Assembly (NCBI RefSeq): GCF_900099935.1
Contig: NZ_FNEK01000001.1
Coordinates: forward strand, 62,001 to 126,000
DNA: 64,000 nt
Direction: 5' to 3'
DNA from: Aliiruegeria lutimaris
GTDB taxonomy: Bacteria > Pseudomonadota > Alphaproteobacteria > Rhodobacterales > Rhodobacteraceae
A model generated the notes under the pieces. It was not told the origin of the DNA, searched no databases, and saw nothing but the letters and a program-made list of their open reading frames with translations. How positions within the stretch are numbered: the first letter of the stretch is position 1; each line of letters begins with the position of its first letter. Below are positions 1 through 8,787 of this stretch, one piece after another. The translations under genes and the position numbers were made by a program.

Positions 1-17
1 AAGCGTAGAGGCAAGGC

Positions 18-599
18 ATGACAGATCGCCTCTCCTCCCAATTCGCCTTTCTCGACGAAATCGACCGCCTCAAGGCCATCGAACGCGCCACGCCCATCGG
101 GGACAATTCTCGCCCCGAGAACTCCGCCGAGCATTCCTGGCATATCGCCATGTATGCGCTGGTGCTCGCCGACCATGCCGGGCCGGAGGTCGACATCTCC
201 CGCGTTATCAAGATGTTGCTCCTGCATGACATCGTCGAGATCGACGCGGGGGACATGCCGATCCACATGGCGCATGACGCCGAGGCGCATGCCGCCAAGG
301 AAGCGGCGGCAGCCGAGCGGCTCTTTGGCCTGCTGCCCGCCGACCAGGCCGCGGAATTCCGCGCGATCTGGACCGAATTCGAGGCCGCCGAAAGCGCCGA
401 TGCCGTGTTTGCCAAGTCGCTCGACCGGGTTCAGCCGTTGCTGCAGAACCTCGCCGTCGGCGGCGGAAGCTGGATCGACTACAACGTGACCATGGATCAG
501 ATCGACACCCGCGTCGGGGTCAAGGTCAACCGCGGGGCGCCTCGGATCTGGCAATTCGTACGCGCCCGGGTCGCACCTTTCTTTTCGGCCTCCCGCTAG
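18..599 (+). CDS. HD-domain hydrolase, YfbR/HDDC2-like 5'-nucleotidase family
   Basis: This 193-residue protein is a probable metal-dependent phosphohydrolase of the HD superfamily. The family includes YfbR and HDDC2, which dephosphorylate (deoxy)nucleoside 5'-monophosphates. The metal ligands are visible as a histidine in SAEHSW (H39) and the HD doublet in LLLHDIVEID (H70-D71), followed by a conserved acidic GD near residue 79. The length fits the single-domain family and no signal peptide or membrane segment is seen, so it should be cytosolic. An AGGCA-like purine stretch precedes the ATG. Its last 74 bases overlap the 3' end of the convergent DUF2955 gene. The substrate is inferred from the family only. 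Confidence 0.8.
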   Translation: MTDRLSSQFAFLDEIDRLKAIERATPIGDNSRPENSAEHSWHIAMYALVLADHAGPEVDISRVIKMLLLHDIVEIDAGDMPIHMAHDAEAHAAKEAAAAERLFGLLPADQAAEFRAIWTEFEAAESADAVFAKSLDRVQPLLQNLAVGGGSWIDYNVTMDQIDTRVGVKVNRGAPRIWQFVRARVAPFFSASR

Positions 600-1644
600 G
601 GCCGCCCGGCCGCTTTTCGCGTTCGGGCAGGAAATAGTCGACAGCGACAAAGGCCGCCAGCACCCAGACAAGCGCCGTTCCGACCTGTATCAGGCGGGAA
701 AGCATCTTGCCTTCCACATCTCCGCCGAAAGGCGCCATGGCGCCGCCGAACAGGACCAGCGCCGTTGACAACGCGCTGCCCGCGAGCGGGGCCGTGGCAT
801 GGCCCGAGGTAAACCAGCGCGCGAGGCCAAGGCAAAGCAGCCCGCTGACCAGCGCCATGAAGCCGAATTGCGTGTCCATCACCACAAGCTCGTAGTAAAA
901 AATGGCCACAAGCCCACCGGCGATATTGGCCAGCAGCATCCCCTTGGCGACTGCGGGGCCGGCCCCGGTCGAGGCGGCAAGCTGCTGGGCGAGGATGGCG
1001 ACAAAGATCAGCGAGAGGATCGCGCCGCTGTCGAACAGGATGAACAAGGCGACGAATGGCAGGGTCACCAACATCATCCGCAGCAACCGCCGCTCCGGAT
1101 CGAAGGGCGGCGGGGTCTCGGCGGTGGTTGCAGCCGTATCCACGTTCTGTACGGCTGACGGAAACAGGGCAAACACGGTCCAGCAGGACAGCAGCGCGAT
1201 CCCCATGTTGATCGGAAGCCAGAGCGCCAGCGTCCAGGCGATATCAAGGGAGAGCCGCGCCAGATAGGGCATCATCAGCGCCTCCATCAGCACGAGGATC
1301 ACGAGCAGCGGCGATTTTCCAGAGACCGAGAGCGAGAATCCCCAGCCGATCAGAAGCACCTGCACCAGAAAGAAACTCGCCGGATAGGGCAGCAGGACGG
1401 AAAACACCCCGAAGCCCATCAGCAGTAGGGCAAAGGCGGTGGCGATCAATATCCCTCCCGCCTTCGGGCTCGGCGGAGACGGTGCCTGGAGAAAGAGCGC
1501 CGCGAAGACCGCACCGACAAAGGCGAAGGGCCAAGTAAACGCCATCCCGAGCACGAAAGGCATCCACACGCCCAGGGCCATCCGAAACCCCTGCCGTGTT
1601 GCCAGCCGTCTCGCCGCGCCCTCCGTTCCGGGATCAGTAGGCAT
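526..1644 (-). CDS. DUF2955 / AaeB-like membrane efflux subunit
   Basis: This 372-residue integral membrane protein has about ten hydrophobic segments in two groups, roughly residues 20-160 and 190-340. It ends in a strongly basic tail with RPKRK and RPGR motifs. The pattern matches DUF2955/FUSC-type proteins, relatives of AaeB, which extrude aromatic acids together with an HlyD-type partner. That partner lies immediately upstream: its stop codon overlaps this ATG by 11 bases, so the two genes are almost certainly cotranscribed and translationally coupled. The 3' end runs 74 bases into the convergent HD hydrolase gene. Substrate is unknown. Confidence 0.75.
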   Translation of the reverse strand: MPTDPGTEGAARRLATRQGFRMALGVWMPFVLGMAFTWPFAFVGAVFAALFLQAPSPPSPKAGGILIATAFALLLMGFGVFSVLLPYPASFFLVQVLLIGWGFSLSVSGKSPLLVILVLMEALMMPYLARLSLDIAWTLALWLPINMGIALLSCWTVFALFPSAVQNVDTAATTAETPPPFDPERRLLRMMLVTLPFVALFILFDSGAILSLIFVAILAQQLAASTGAGPAVAKGMLLANIAGGLVAIFYYELVVMDTQFGFMALVSGLLCLGLARWFTSGHATAPLAGSALSTALVLFGGAMAPFGGDVEGKMLSRLIQVGTALVWVLAAFVAVDYFLPEREKRPGGPSGRPKRKVRPGRVRIARSEAPRG

Positions 1645-2695
1645 AGGAGAGCCATGAAGCGAGCCGGATATACCACTTGCCGGCCAAGTTCAGCAGTGCG
1701 TTCCGGCCCGTGTATACAATGACATCGGCCTGCCCGTTGAGCTGAAGGGAGATATCGTCGCCGATTTCGGCTTTCTCGTACCCCGGCATGACGATGCGCA
1801 CCGGGAAGCGCTGCGGATCCCGCATCCAGCCGGAATTGCGAGGGGGCGAAGACAGGCCGTCGGAGCCTTTCGATCCGACAGAGGCCGCGCCGCTGAAACT
1901 CTCCACCCGCCCTTCGAAAACCCTGCCGGGATGGATATCGAGCACGATCTCGGCCCGGTCGCCCGGCGACATCAGGCCGAGATTGTTCTCGGTCATATAG
2001 GCCTCGATCCAGACATTCTCGGAATCGACGAAGGTCATCAGCGGCTTGCCTGCCGCCGCATAGGCCCCCGGCGCGATATCGAGGTTGGACACCACTCCGG
2101 CGGCAGGCGCATGCAGCGCCGTCCATTCCAGCTTGAGCTCGGCATCGGCCAACGCCGCCAGCGCCTGCCGTACGCCCGGGTTGTCCTCCCCCGCCGGTCC
2201 GAGCTGCTCGCGGGCGCGGTCCAGGTCCGCCTCGGCGCCGGTCAGGGTGCTCTCGGCCTCGGCCAGCCGGGCGCGCGCATCGTCGCCGCGCGCCGCCGCG
2301 ACCAGACCCTTCTTCTCCATCTCGAAAACGCGCGCGGTTTGCAGGCGGATATTCTCCAGATCGGCCGCGGCGCGGCTCACCTTTGCCTGCGCGCCTTCGA
2401 CCTGGGCCGAGCCCGCCCCGATCTGTTGCAGGGCGTTTTGCAGTTCTGCCTGCGCCCGGTCGCGCGCAATTTCGTAGGGGCGCTGGTCGATCCGGGCGAG
2501 CACCGTTCCGGGTGTCACGAATTCTCCGTTGGCCGCCGAGATCTCGGTCACGATACCGGAAACCTGCGGTACGATCGGGGTGATCACGGCCTTGACGCGG
2601 GCATTGGAAGTAAAGGGGGTCTGCCGGTCCGCAAGCAGGTACCAGGCGAAAAGCAGCACGGCCAAGAGGCCCACAAGGCGAATGGTGGTCTTCAC
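1634..2695 (-). CDS. HlyD/AaeA-family membrane fusion protein
   Basis: This 353-residue periplasmic adaptor has one N-terminal membrane anchor (about residues 6-22). It then has a lipoyl-like segment containing VPQVSGIVTEI, a long alanine- and glutamate-rich coiled coil (about 75-190), and the returning lipoyl and beta-barrel half with APAAGVVSNLDIAPG. This is the AaeA/EmrA architecture. I read the start as GTG at 2695, preceded by a GGGGGGAT ribosome-binding stretch. Its stop overlaps the start of the DUF2955 gene downstream, so the two form an efflux pair. No outer-membrane factor is present nearby. Confidence 0.85.
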   Translation of the reverse strand: MKTTIRLVGLLAVLLFAWYLLADRQTPFTSNARVKAVITPIVPQVSGIVTEISAANGEFVTPGTVLARIDQRPYEIARDRAQAELQNALQQIGAGSAQVEGAQAKVSRAAADLENIRLQTARVFEMEKKGLVAAARGDDARARLAEAESTLTGAEADLDRAREQLGPAGEDNPGVRQALAALADAELKLEWTALHAPAAGVVSNLDIAPGAYAAAGKPLMTFVDSENVWIEAYMTENNLGLMSPGDRAEIVLDIHPGRVFEGRVESFSGAASVGSKGSDGLSSPPRNSGWMRDPQRFPVRIVMPGYEKAEIGDDISLQLNGQADVIVYTGRNALLNLAGKWYIRLASWLSYAY

Positions 2696-3076
2696 GTCTT
2701 ATCCCCCCGAAACGGTCCAGTATTTTGGTCGACCCTACCGCCAAGCCTGTCATATCTCGATAGAAAAATCACCCGGGACAAACGGTTCCATGCCGGGCAT
2801 GGCATCGTGTTCGACAGTGGCTTGTTGCGAAATCCGGCGACGCCACAGGCGTCCATCTCCGGCGACCTCGTGTTCGTCAGTGCATGTCCGTGAGTCGTTT
2901 CGTGTGTCGGCAGCCGAACCGCGGGCGCTAACAGTTCTCAGACCGCCAAAAACATGCGCAAGCCTCGGCAAAAGGGTAGGAAATTTTCGGTATACATTCG
3001 CATACTGGCTTCCTGTACGGGTCATTCTGCGTTATCAGGCTGCAGAGACTCACCTCCCGTCGCGAAAGGCGCAGCC
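2696..3076. other. Intergenic region between hlyD-like gene and icd
   Basis: This 381-base stretch separates two divergently transcribed genes and should contain both promoters. An AT-richer segment around 2980-3015 includes TATACAT, a plausible -10 element for icd. Reading frames that cross the region look compositional, with no recognisable motif or good ribosome-binding site. I see no RNA gene. Confidence 0.4.
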
Positions 3077-4291
3077 ATGACCAATATCAAGGTGGACAAT
3101 CCCATCGTGGAGATGGACGGCGATGAAATGACCCGGATCATCTGGGATTTCATCAAGCAGAAACTCATCCTTCCCTATCTCGATATCGACCTTCTCTATT
3201 ACGACCTCGGCATCGAGGAGCGGGACCGCACCGAAGACCAGATCACCATCGACGCGGCCGAGAAGACCAAGGAAGTGGGCGTCGCGGTAAAATGCGCCAC
3301 GATCACCCCGGACGAGGCCCGCGTCGAGGAATTCGGGCTGAAGAAGATGTGGCGTTCGCCCAACGGTACGATCCGCAACATCCTCGGCGGGGTCGTCTTC
3401 CGCCAGCCGATCATCTGCCGCAACGTGCCGCGCCTCGTGCCGGGCTGGACGCGCCCGATCGTGATCGGCCGCCATGCGTTTGGCGACCAGTACAAGGCGA
3501 CCGATTTCAAATTCCCCGGCGCTGGCAAGCTGACGATGAAATTTGTCGGCGACGATGGCACCGTGATCGAGGAAGAGGTCTATCAGGCCCCCTCCTCCGG
3601 CGTTTTCATGGGCATGTACAACCTTGACGCGTCGATCCGGGATTTTGCCCGCGCCTCGTTCAACTATGGTCTGAAGATGGGCTGGCCGGTTTATCTGTCG
3701 ACCAAGAACACGATCCTCAAGCAATATGACGGCCGGTTCCTGGAGCTCTTCCAGGAGATCTTCGATGCCGAGTTCGCCGACAGGTTCAAGAAGGCCAAGA
3801 TCTGGTACGAGCATCGCCTGATCGACGACATGGTCGCCTGTGCCATTAAGTGGAATGGCGGTTTCGTCTGGGCTTGCAAGAACTACGATGGCGACGTGCA
3901 GTCCGACACCGTGGCGCAGGGCTTCGGCTCGCTCGGGCTGATGGCCTCGCAGTTGATGACGCCGGATGGCAAGATCGTGGAGGCCGAGGCCGCGCATGGA
4001 ACGGTCACCCGTCACTATCGCCAGCATCAGAACGGCCAACAGACCTCGACCAACTCCACCGCCTCGATCTTTGCCTGGACGGGCGGTTTGCATCACCGCG
4101 CCAAGCTCGACGGGAACGTGGCGCTGGCCTCCTTCGCCTCGACGCTGGAGCGAGTGGTCGTGGAAACCATCGAGGCCGGTCACATGACCAAGGACCTTGC
4201 GCTGCTGGTTGGCCCAGACCAGGGCTGGCACACGACGACGGGCTTTCTCGAGAAGATCGACGAGAACCTCAACAAGGCGCTGGCGCTCTGA
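3077..4291 (+). CDS. icd: NADP-dependent isocitrate dehydrogenase
   Basis: This 404-residue cytosolic TCA-cycle enzyme oxidatively decarboxylates isocitrate to 2-oxoglutarate with NADP+. It belongs to the eukaryote-like type II branch, shown by the N-terminal [16 protein letters not shown] motif, the substrate-binding segment [12 protein letters not shown] and a C-terminal region with HGTVTRH and the NADP-binding loop. Reading frame continues upstream to 2954, but the ATG at 3077 starts exactly at the conserved [11 protein letters not shown]-terminus and gives the family length. The gene is monocistronic and is followed 25 bases later by a strong intrinsic terminator. Confidence 0.96.
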   Translation: MTNIKVDNPIVEMDGDEMTRIIWDFIKQKLILPYLDIDLLYYDLGIEERDRTEDQITIDAAEKTKEVGVAVKCATITPDEARVEEFGLKKMWRSPNGTIRNILGGVVFRQPIICRNVPRLVPGWTRPIVIGRHAFGDQYKATDFKFPGAGKLTMKFVGDDGTVIEEEVYQAPSSGVFMGMYNLDASIRDFARASFNYGLKMGWPVYLSTKNTILKQYDGRFLELFQEIFDAEFADRFKKAKIWYEHRLIDDMVACAIKWNGGFVWACKNYDGDVQSDTVAQGFGSLGLMASQLMTPDGKIVEAEAAHGTVTRHYRQHQNGQQTSTNSTASIFAWTGGLHHRAKLDGNVALASFASTLERVVVETIEAGHMTKDLALLVGPDQGWHTTTGFLEKIDENLNKALAL

Positions 4292-4316
4292 GGGTTTGGG
4301 CAGAGAAAAAGACATG

Positions 4317-4345
4317 GGCCGCAGCTGTTCGCTGCGGCCTTTTCT
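4317..4345 (+). terminator. Rho-independent terminator of icd
   Basis: A perfect 9-bp stem, GGCCGCAGC with GCTGCGGCC around a TGTTC loop, is followed directly by TTTTCT. It lies 25 bases after the icd stop codon. Confidence 0.9.
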
Positions 4346-4388
4346 ATTGAGCAAGGCCCGGACGGTCGCTCCATATCTCGGTCAAGAA

Positions 4389-4450
4389 GGGGGGCGTTGC
4401 CCCCCGCGCTCCTTCGAGCGCTCCCCCCAGGATATTTGGAGAAAGATGAT
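4389..4450 (-). repeat. Dispersed hairpin repeat, copy D (right module only)
   Basis: Read on the minus strand, this matches the right half of the repeats at 34949 and 38001: an AAATATCC-TGGGGGG core, then a GCGCTC/GAGCGC hairpin, then a GGGGGGC/GCCCCCC hairpin. It lies between the convergent icd and SHMT-like genes. Confidence 0.8.
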
Positions 4451-4487
4451 GGGGGAGGTTGTCTTCGGAGTGGCGGAGTTCCGGTGC

Positions 4488-5804
4488 CTACTGGCGGATG
4501 AAGTTCAGGCGATCGAAACCGGACCGCCGCGCGGCCACGCGCGGGGCGAGGTCTTCAGGACGGTTGGAGCATAGCGCCTCGGCAATCAGGACTGCGAGCT
4601 CTTCCATATCCGCCGCCCCCATTCCCCAGCGGACAAGCTCGGGCGTTCCAATGCGCAGGCCGTTCATGTCACCATCGACCGGGGGAATTGGCAGGCCGAT
4701 CCCACAGGCGAGGAAACCCGATTTGCGAAGGGTTTTCGACGCGGCCTGTCCGCCGCCAAAAGCGGCGGCCTCCAGCGCGAATTGATGCGAGCGGGTGAAG
4801 CCCTGCTCGGCAGCGAAGACCGGGAGCCCTTCGGCGGCGAGGGCTGCGGCAAGCGCGCGGGAGGTTTCGATCATCTCCCAGGCATAGGCTTCGCCGAAAT
4901 CCACCCAATCGAGCATGCTCACGGCCAGTGCCGCGGATTTGGACGCGTCGAAATTCGCCGTCATGCCGGGAAACGCGATGGCGTCGAAGCGCTCGGCCAG
5001 ATCGGCCTCGTTGGTCACGATCAGGCCTGACGGTGGACCGCCAAGGCTTTTATAGGTGCTCATAGTCATGAAATGCGCGCCTTGGGCCAGCGGGTTTTGC
5101 CATTGTTTGCCGGCTATGATGCCGCATTGATGCGCAGCGTCGAACATCAGTTTCGCCCCCACTTCGTCCGCGATCGCGCGGGTTTCGGCCACGGGATGTT
5201 CGAAAAGGTTGAGGCTGCCGCCGAGCGTGATCAGTACCGGGCGCAGATCGCGCGCCAAGGCAGCGAGTGACTCGACATCGACCGTGTAGCCATCGGCCCG
5301 CACCGGCGCCTCGACAGTGTTCAAGCCATAGAGCCCCGCGCAGCCCGCCGCGTGGTGTGTGACGTGGCCGCCAATGCTGCCCGGCGGCGCGATGATCGTA
5401 TCGCCCGGTTTGCAGGTTGCCATGAAGCCGTAGAGATTGGCAATGGCGCCGGACGGCACCCGGATCTCGGCATATTTTGCCTCGAAAACCTGCGCGCAGA
5501 GCTCGGCGGCAATAACCTCGATCTCTTCGATCGCTTCCAGCCCCATCTCGTACTTGTCGCCTGGCCAGCCTAGCGAGGGGCGCGTTCCGATCCCGCTGGC
5601 CAGCATCGCCTCCGCGCGCGGGTTCATGACATTGGTAGCGGGGTTAAGGTTGAAGCAATCGCGTTCGTGGATCTGGCGGTTTTCATCGACCAGCCGTATC
5701 AGGCGCGCCTCCGTCTCGGCGGGCGTTGCGGCGGCTGTGCGCCCGGCAATCTCGGCGGTGCGGGCTTCGCAATGGGCGGGGACCCAGGGGCGGTGGGCGA
5801 GCAT
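4488..5804 (-). CDS. SHMT-like / beta-eliminating-lyase-type PLP enzyme
   Basis: This 438-residue fold-type I PLP enzyme resembles serine hydroxymethyltransferase. It shows the SHMT-type GGHVTHH segment, the cofactor aspartate and histidine in FDAAH (D222, H225), and the Schiff-base lysine in STYKSLGGP (K252). The THKTLRGPRGG-like signature of canonical GlyA is altered, so the reaction may be an alpha-methylserine hydroxymethyl transfer, a threonine aldolase reaction or a related one. The frame extends to 5894, but ATG 5804 has a clear AGGAG eight bases upstream and gives the usual N-terminus. A decayed LysR fragment lies divergently upstream, and a former regulator is likely. Confidence 0.75.
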   Translation of the reverse strand: MLAHRPWVPAHCEARTAEIAGRTAAATPAETEARLIRLVDENRQIHERDCFNLNPATNVMNPRAEAMLASGIGTRPSLGWPGDKYEMGLEAIEEIEVIAAELCAQVFEAKYAEIRVPSGAIANLYGFMATCKPGDTIIAPPGSIGGHVTHHAAGCAGLYGLNTVEAPVRADGYTVDVESLAALARDLRPVLITLGGSLNLFEHPVAETRAIADEVGAKLMFDAAHQCGIIAGKQWQNPLAQGAHFMTMSTYKSLGGPPSGLIVTNEADLAERFDAIAFPGMTANFDASKSAALAVSMLDWVDFGEAYAWEMIETSRALAAALAAEGLPVFAAEQGFTRSHQFALEAAAFGGGQAASKTLRKSGFLACGIGLPIPPVDGDMNGLRIGTPELVRWGMGAADMEELAVLIAEALCSNRPEDLAPRVAARRSGFDRLNFIRQ

Positions 5805-5903
5805 GGGCGATCTCCTGTGAGTTGACCCGAGAATGCGCGCGCCGGATTGAGGCCGCAAACCAGTTTTTCCAATTTCCGGGGGTAGAAATTCCAAGGCGTC
5901 TTA

Positions 5904-6083
5904 ATGCCCGTCGTTCCTCCCCGACCGAGAGGTCCGCACCTGGCAGCGCTCCTCGCCTTCAAAACCGATGCTGCGGCCGACGAGCTTTGTGCACCCACTG
6001 GCGCGTTTTCGCGGCAGATCCGCGCGCTGGAGGACTCGGCCGGGACCGCGCTGTTCGAAAGCCAGAGCCGGCTGGCGCGATTG
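5904..6083 (+). pseudogene. Remnant of a LysR-family regulator (N-terminal HTH)
   Basis: About 60 codons read like the winged-HTH start of a GcvA/LysR protein: LAALLAF, then AADELCAPTGAFSRQIRALED and GTALFES, matching the typical AAEEL...AVSxQIRxLE...LF pattern. Roughly nine residues between the first helix and AADEL appear to be missing, and no effector domain follows. Instead the sequence runs into a copy of the dispersed hairpin repeat. It is divergent from the SHMT-like gene, the usual position for a LysR partner. I infer deletion and decay, possibly at the repeat boundary. The 5805-6242 interval holds only this remnant and the repeat. Confidence 0.5.
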
Positions 6084-6086
6084 AAC

Positions 6087-6132
6087 GATCCTGCAGATCG
6101 TGCCTCCGGCGGGGATATTTCGGGAAAGATGA
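6087..6132 (+). repeat. Dispersed hairpin repeat, copy A (left module only)
   Basis: GATCC-TGC-AGATCG, TGCCTCCGGCGGGGATATTT and GGGAAAGATGA match the left halves of the copies at 34949 and 38001. The right module is absent. Instead an inverted repeat GGCGCTCG...CGAGCGCC follows at about 6143-6185. Confidence 0.75.
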
Positions 6133-6242
6133 TGAATGTGTTTTGGCGCTCGTCGTTTGTCGGCGACCAATCCGGGGCGAGCGCCGAAAAGCAACCTGAA
6201 GCCTGCTTGGCGAGTCACTGGTATCGAAATGTCTCCGTAGAG

Positions 6243-7025
6243 TTATGAGACCGGCCGGAACGCGATAGCCTCGCAGGCCCCGTCGCGACCGAACCGGACA
6301 ACGCGTCCCGCCGGAACTTCGTTCCATCCCTCCTCATCAACCTCCAGAGGTTCGGAAACGACGGCAAAGCCACCGCGTGTTTCCGAGTAGCGATAAAACA
6401 GGGTTGGCGCGGTCTCGTCCGACGAGTAGCGCACCGCGAAAAGAGACTGCCCATCGCTATAGGCTGCCGAAAAACGCATATGCGGCCCCACGCCAAATTC
6501 TCGCGACAGCGCTTCCAGACTCCCCACGGCGCGCTCCATCGGAGCGACCGGATCCTCGTCCAGCCCTTCGGCAAGCGCGACCAGGAACAGGATCTCGCTG
6601 TCGGTCGCGCCCTTGCGATGACCATAGAGCGCGTCGGGCACCATCATGTCGGCGCGCTTGCGAAACCCCTCGAACCCGCCAACCTGGCCGTTATGCATGA
6701 AGGACCAGCGCCCCACGGTGAAAGGATGGCAATTGTTCCGGCTGGTCGCCGTGCCGGTCGAGGCGCGCACATGGGCCAGGAACAGCCCCGAACGGACCTG
6801 CTCGCAGATCGCGCGCAGGTTGGGATCCGACCAGGCGGGATAGATATCGCGGTAGAGCCCGGGTTCGGGGCGCGCGTCATACCAGGCCAGCCCGAAACCG
6901 TCGCCATTGGTCTGGGTCGGGCATTTGGCGGCCTCAAGACTTTGCGTCACCAGCGAATGGCCCGGACGGCTGACCACCTCTTCCAGAAAGATCGGCGGCC
7001 CCGCATAAGCAGCCCAACGGCACAT
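6243..7025 (-). CDS. Class II glutamine amidotransferase (YafJ/EgtC-like)
   Basis: This 260-residue protein belongs to the Ntn-type glutamine amidotransferase family. The start at 7025 was chosen because it places the catalytic cysteine directly after the initiator in MCRWAAYAG (Cys2 after processing); the frame itself extends to 7055. Further family landmarks are RPGHSL, a GDGFG segment, HVRAST, NCHPF and HNG in the substrate pocket, and SDSEI-type text near the middle. Members release ammonia from glutamine or gamma-glutamyl amides; EgtC acts in ergothioneine synthesis, but no other egt gene is here. The substrate is therefore unassigned. Confidence 0.85.
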   Translation of the reverse strand: MCRWAAYAGPPIFLEEVVSRPGHSLVTQSLEAAKCPTQTNGDGFGLAWYDARPEPGLYRDIYPAWSDPNLRAICEQVRSGLFLAHVRASTGTATSRNNCHPFTVGRWSFMHNGQVGGFEGFRKRADMMVPDALYGHRKGATDSEILFLVALAEGLDEDPVAPMERAVGSLEALSREFGVGPHMRFSAAYSDGQSLFAVRYSSDETAPTLFYRYSETRGGFAVVSEPLEVDEEGWNEVPAGRVVRFGRDGACEAIAFRPVS

Positions 7026-7230
7026 TTGCACTCTCTCCCGTCCAGTTGCCGGCACATCCCCAGCATCCTCCAGATACAGCGCACCGGTGACAAAGACAGT
7101 GCGTCACACCGGCCTGTTTTTTCCTGGTGCCAATATTATCGGGGGGCGCAGATTGCCCTCCTCGCGCCGGACCGCCCGCGAGTCGATTTCCGTTCTGGAC
7201 CTCGCCGGACGGATTTGCCATCTGCCCTGC

Positions 7231-7857
7231 ATGAGCAACGCCCAATCCGCCCCCCGCGACGACACCCTCCGCCACACCAAGCTGGAGGACCTGCAAGGCC
7301 TCTCCATAGGGGTCTTCTTCTGCGCGCTCGGATTGCAGTTCCTGACCCATCTGGGCTTCCTCACCGGACAGACCGCCGGCATGGCCGTGATCATTTCCTA
7401 CCTCACGGGCTGGCCCTTCGGCGCGGTCTTCTTCGTCATCAACCTGCCCTTCTACTGGATTGCCTATACCCGCATGGGAGCGGATTTCACCCTGCGCTCG
7501 CTGGCTTGCGTCACCGCGCTCTCGGTACTCTCCGAATGGTTGCCCGGCCACATGATGCTGGCCGAGATATCCCCCGCGCTCGGCATGGTGATCTTCGGCA
7601 CGCTGGTGGGCGCGGGGCTGCTGATCCTCTTCCGCCACAAGGGCAGCCTGGGCGGGCTCGGCGTGACGGCGTTGCTGATCCAGGATCGCTTCGGCTTCCG
7701 GGCGGGCTATGTGCAGCTCCTTTTCGACGCGGCCCTATTCGGCGTCGCCGCCTTCCTCTTCCCGGCACAGGTCGTGCTCTATTCGCTCCTGGGCGCCGTG
7801 GTGCTCAATTTCGTGATAGCGTTCAACCACCGGCGCGACCGTTACGTCGCGACTTGA
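7231..7857 (+). CDS. YitT family membrane protein
   Basis: This 208-residue polytopic membrane protein has five to six hydrophobic segments. The characteristic YitT N-terminal half contains GIFFCALG-like text, GGQTAGMAV-like text and NLPFYW. The C-terminal half has an RHKGSLGG motif and a terminal NHRRDR. It lacks the cytosolic DUF2179 domain of longer Bacillus YitT proteins. The ATG at 7231 has no obvious Shine-Dalgarno sequence; the frame opens further upstream, so the start is uncertain. The SMR gene follows 13 bases later and is probably cotranscribed. Function is unknown. Confidence 0.75.
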   Translation: MSNAQSAPRDDTLRHTKLEDLQGLSIGVFFCALGLQFLTHLGFLTGQTAGMAVIISYLTGWPFGAVFFVINLPFYWIAYTRMGADFTLRSLACVTALSVLSEWLPGHMMLAEISPALGMVIFGTLVGAGLLILFRHKGSLGGLGVTALLIQDRFGFRAGYVQLLFDAALFGVAAFLFPAQVVLYSLLGAVVLNFVIAFNHRRDRYVAT

Positions 7858-7870
7858 GAGGAACCGCCCG

Positions 7871-8206
7871 TTGCCCAGCCATATCTTCGCCCTGATCGGC
7901 GCCATCATTGCCGAGGTAATCGGCACATCTGCCCTTCAGGCAAGCCAGCAATTCACGCGCCTGGGCCCATCGATCGTCGTGGTGCTGGGATACGGCGTTG
8001 CATTCTACCTGCTGGCCTTCGCATTGAAATCCTTGCCGGTCGGCGTGGCCTACGCGGTCTGGTCCGGGCTCGGCATCGTTCTCATCAGCCTGGTCGGCCT
8101 GGTCGTTTTCGGACAGAAGCTGGATCTGCCGGCCATTATCGGCATCGGTCTGATCATCGCCGGCGTGGCGATCCTCCAGCTCTTCTCAGGCAGCGCCCAT
8201 CACTAG
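7871..8206 (+). CDS. Small multidrug resistance (SMR) family transporter
   Basis: This 111-residue protein has four membrane helices and the SMR signature. The essential proton/substrate-coupling glutamate lies in helix 1 (IIAEVIGTSAL, E15). Helix 3 carries AYAVWSGLG, and helix 4 has the GIGLIIAGV dimerisation glycines. SMR proteins work as dual-topology dimers exporting cationic drugs or guanidinium. The Glu-Val-Ile-Gly-Thr context and single-gene layout suit the EmrE/QacE branch, though SugE/Gdx activity cannot be excluded. The start is TTG, preceded by GAGAGG. It ends four bases inside the 3' end of the convergent HNH gene. Confidence 0.9.
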   Translation: MPSHIFALIGAIIAEVIGTSALQASQQFTRLGPSIVVVLGYGVAFYLLAFALKSLPVGVAYAVWSGLGIVLISLVGLVVFGQKLDLPAIIGIGLIIAGVAILQLFSGSAHH

Positions 8207-8787
8207 GCGTCCAGCTCCGCATCCCAGTAAAGGAAATCGAGCCAGGACTTATGCAGGTGATTGGGGGGAAATTTCCGCCCCGTATTGCGCAACTCCTCCG
8301 AACTTGGCCGGCGCGGCGGCTTGATCAGGCTCATCTTGGCCTGCCGGAGCGACTTGGATCCCTTGCGCAGGTTGCAACAGGAACAGGCGGCCACGACGTT
8401 TTCCCAGCTGGTGATCCCGCCACGCGCCCGCGGCACCACGTGGTCAAAGGTCAGGTCTCCCGTGGTCCCGCAATACTGGCAGCGAAATTCGTCCCTCAGA
8501 AAAAGATTGAAGCGCGTGAAAGCCACGCGCTTCTGCGGTCGGACAAAATCCTTGAGAACCACAACCGACGGTATTCGGATCTCCGTCGAGGGGGAGCGCA
8601 CAACCTCGTCATATTCGGCGACGATGTCCACCCGTTCCAGCCAGGCCGCCTTGATCGCTTCCTGCCAGGGCCAGAGTGACAGCGGGTAATAGGAAAGCGG
8701 GCGGTAATCCGCATTCAGCACCAATGCGGGATAGTGCTTGAGGTTATTAGGTTCGCGTACGAACTGGGTCCTGAAATTGCCGTCCAT
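8203..8787 (-). CDS. HNH endonuclease family protein
   Basis: This 194-residue protein carries a C-terminal HNH nuclease domain. It has two zinc-binding cysteine pairs (CQYC at 103-106 and CSCC at 135-138), the catalytic DH at 115-116 in LTFDHVVPRARGG, and the asparagine in WENVV (N130). The N-terminal hundred residues, starting MDGNFRTQF, are typical of a widespread alphaproteobacterial HNH family of unknown biological role. The frame runs back to 9015, but the ATG at 8787 follows a GGAG and matches this conserved start. It is a single-gene unit, with no methylase or restriction partner. The target is unknown. Confidence 0.85.
   Translation of the reverse strand: MDGNFRTQFVREPNNLKHYPALVLNADYRPLSYYPLSLWPWQEAIKAAWLERVDIVAEYDEVVRSPSTEIRIPSVVVLKDFVRPQKRVAFTRFNLFLRDEFRCQYCGTTGDLTFDHVVPRARGGITSWENVVAACSCCNLRKGSKSLRQAKMSLIKPPRRPSSEELRNTGRKFPPNHLHKSWLDFLYWDAELDA

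Noticed and set aside
2750-3025. 91-codon minus-strand frame upstream of icd
   Set aside because: There is no ribosome-binding site, no recognisable motif, and it overlaps the probable icd promoter.
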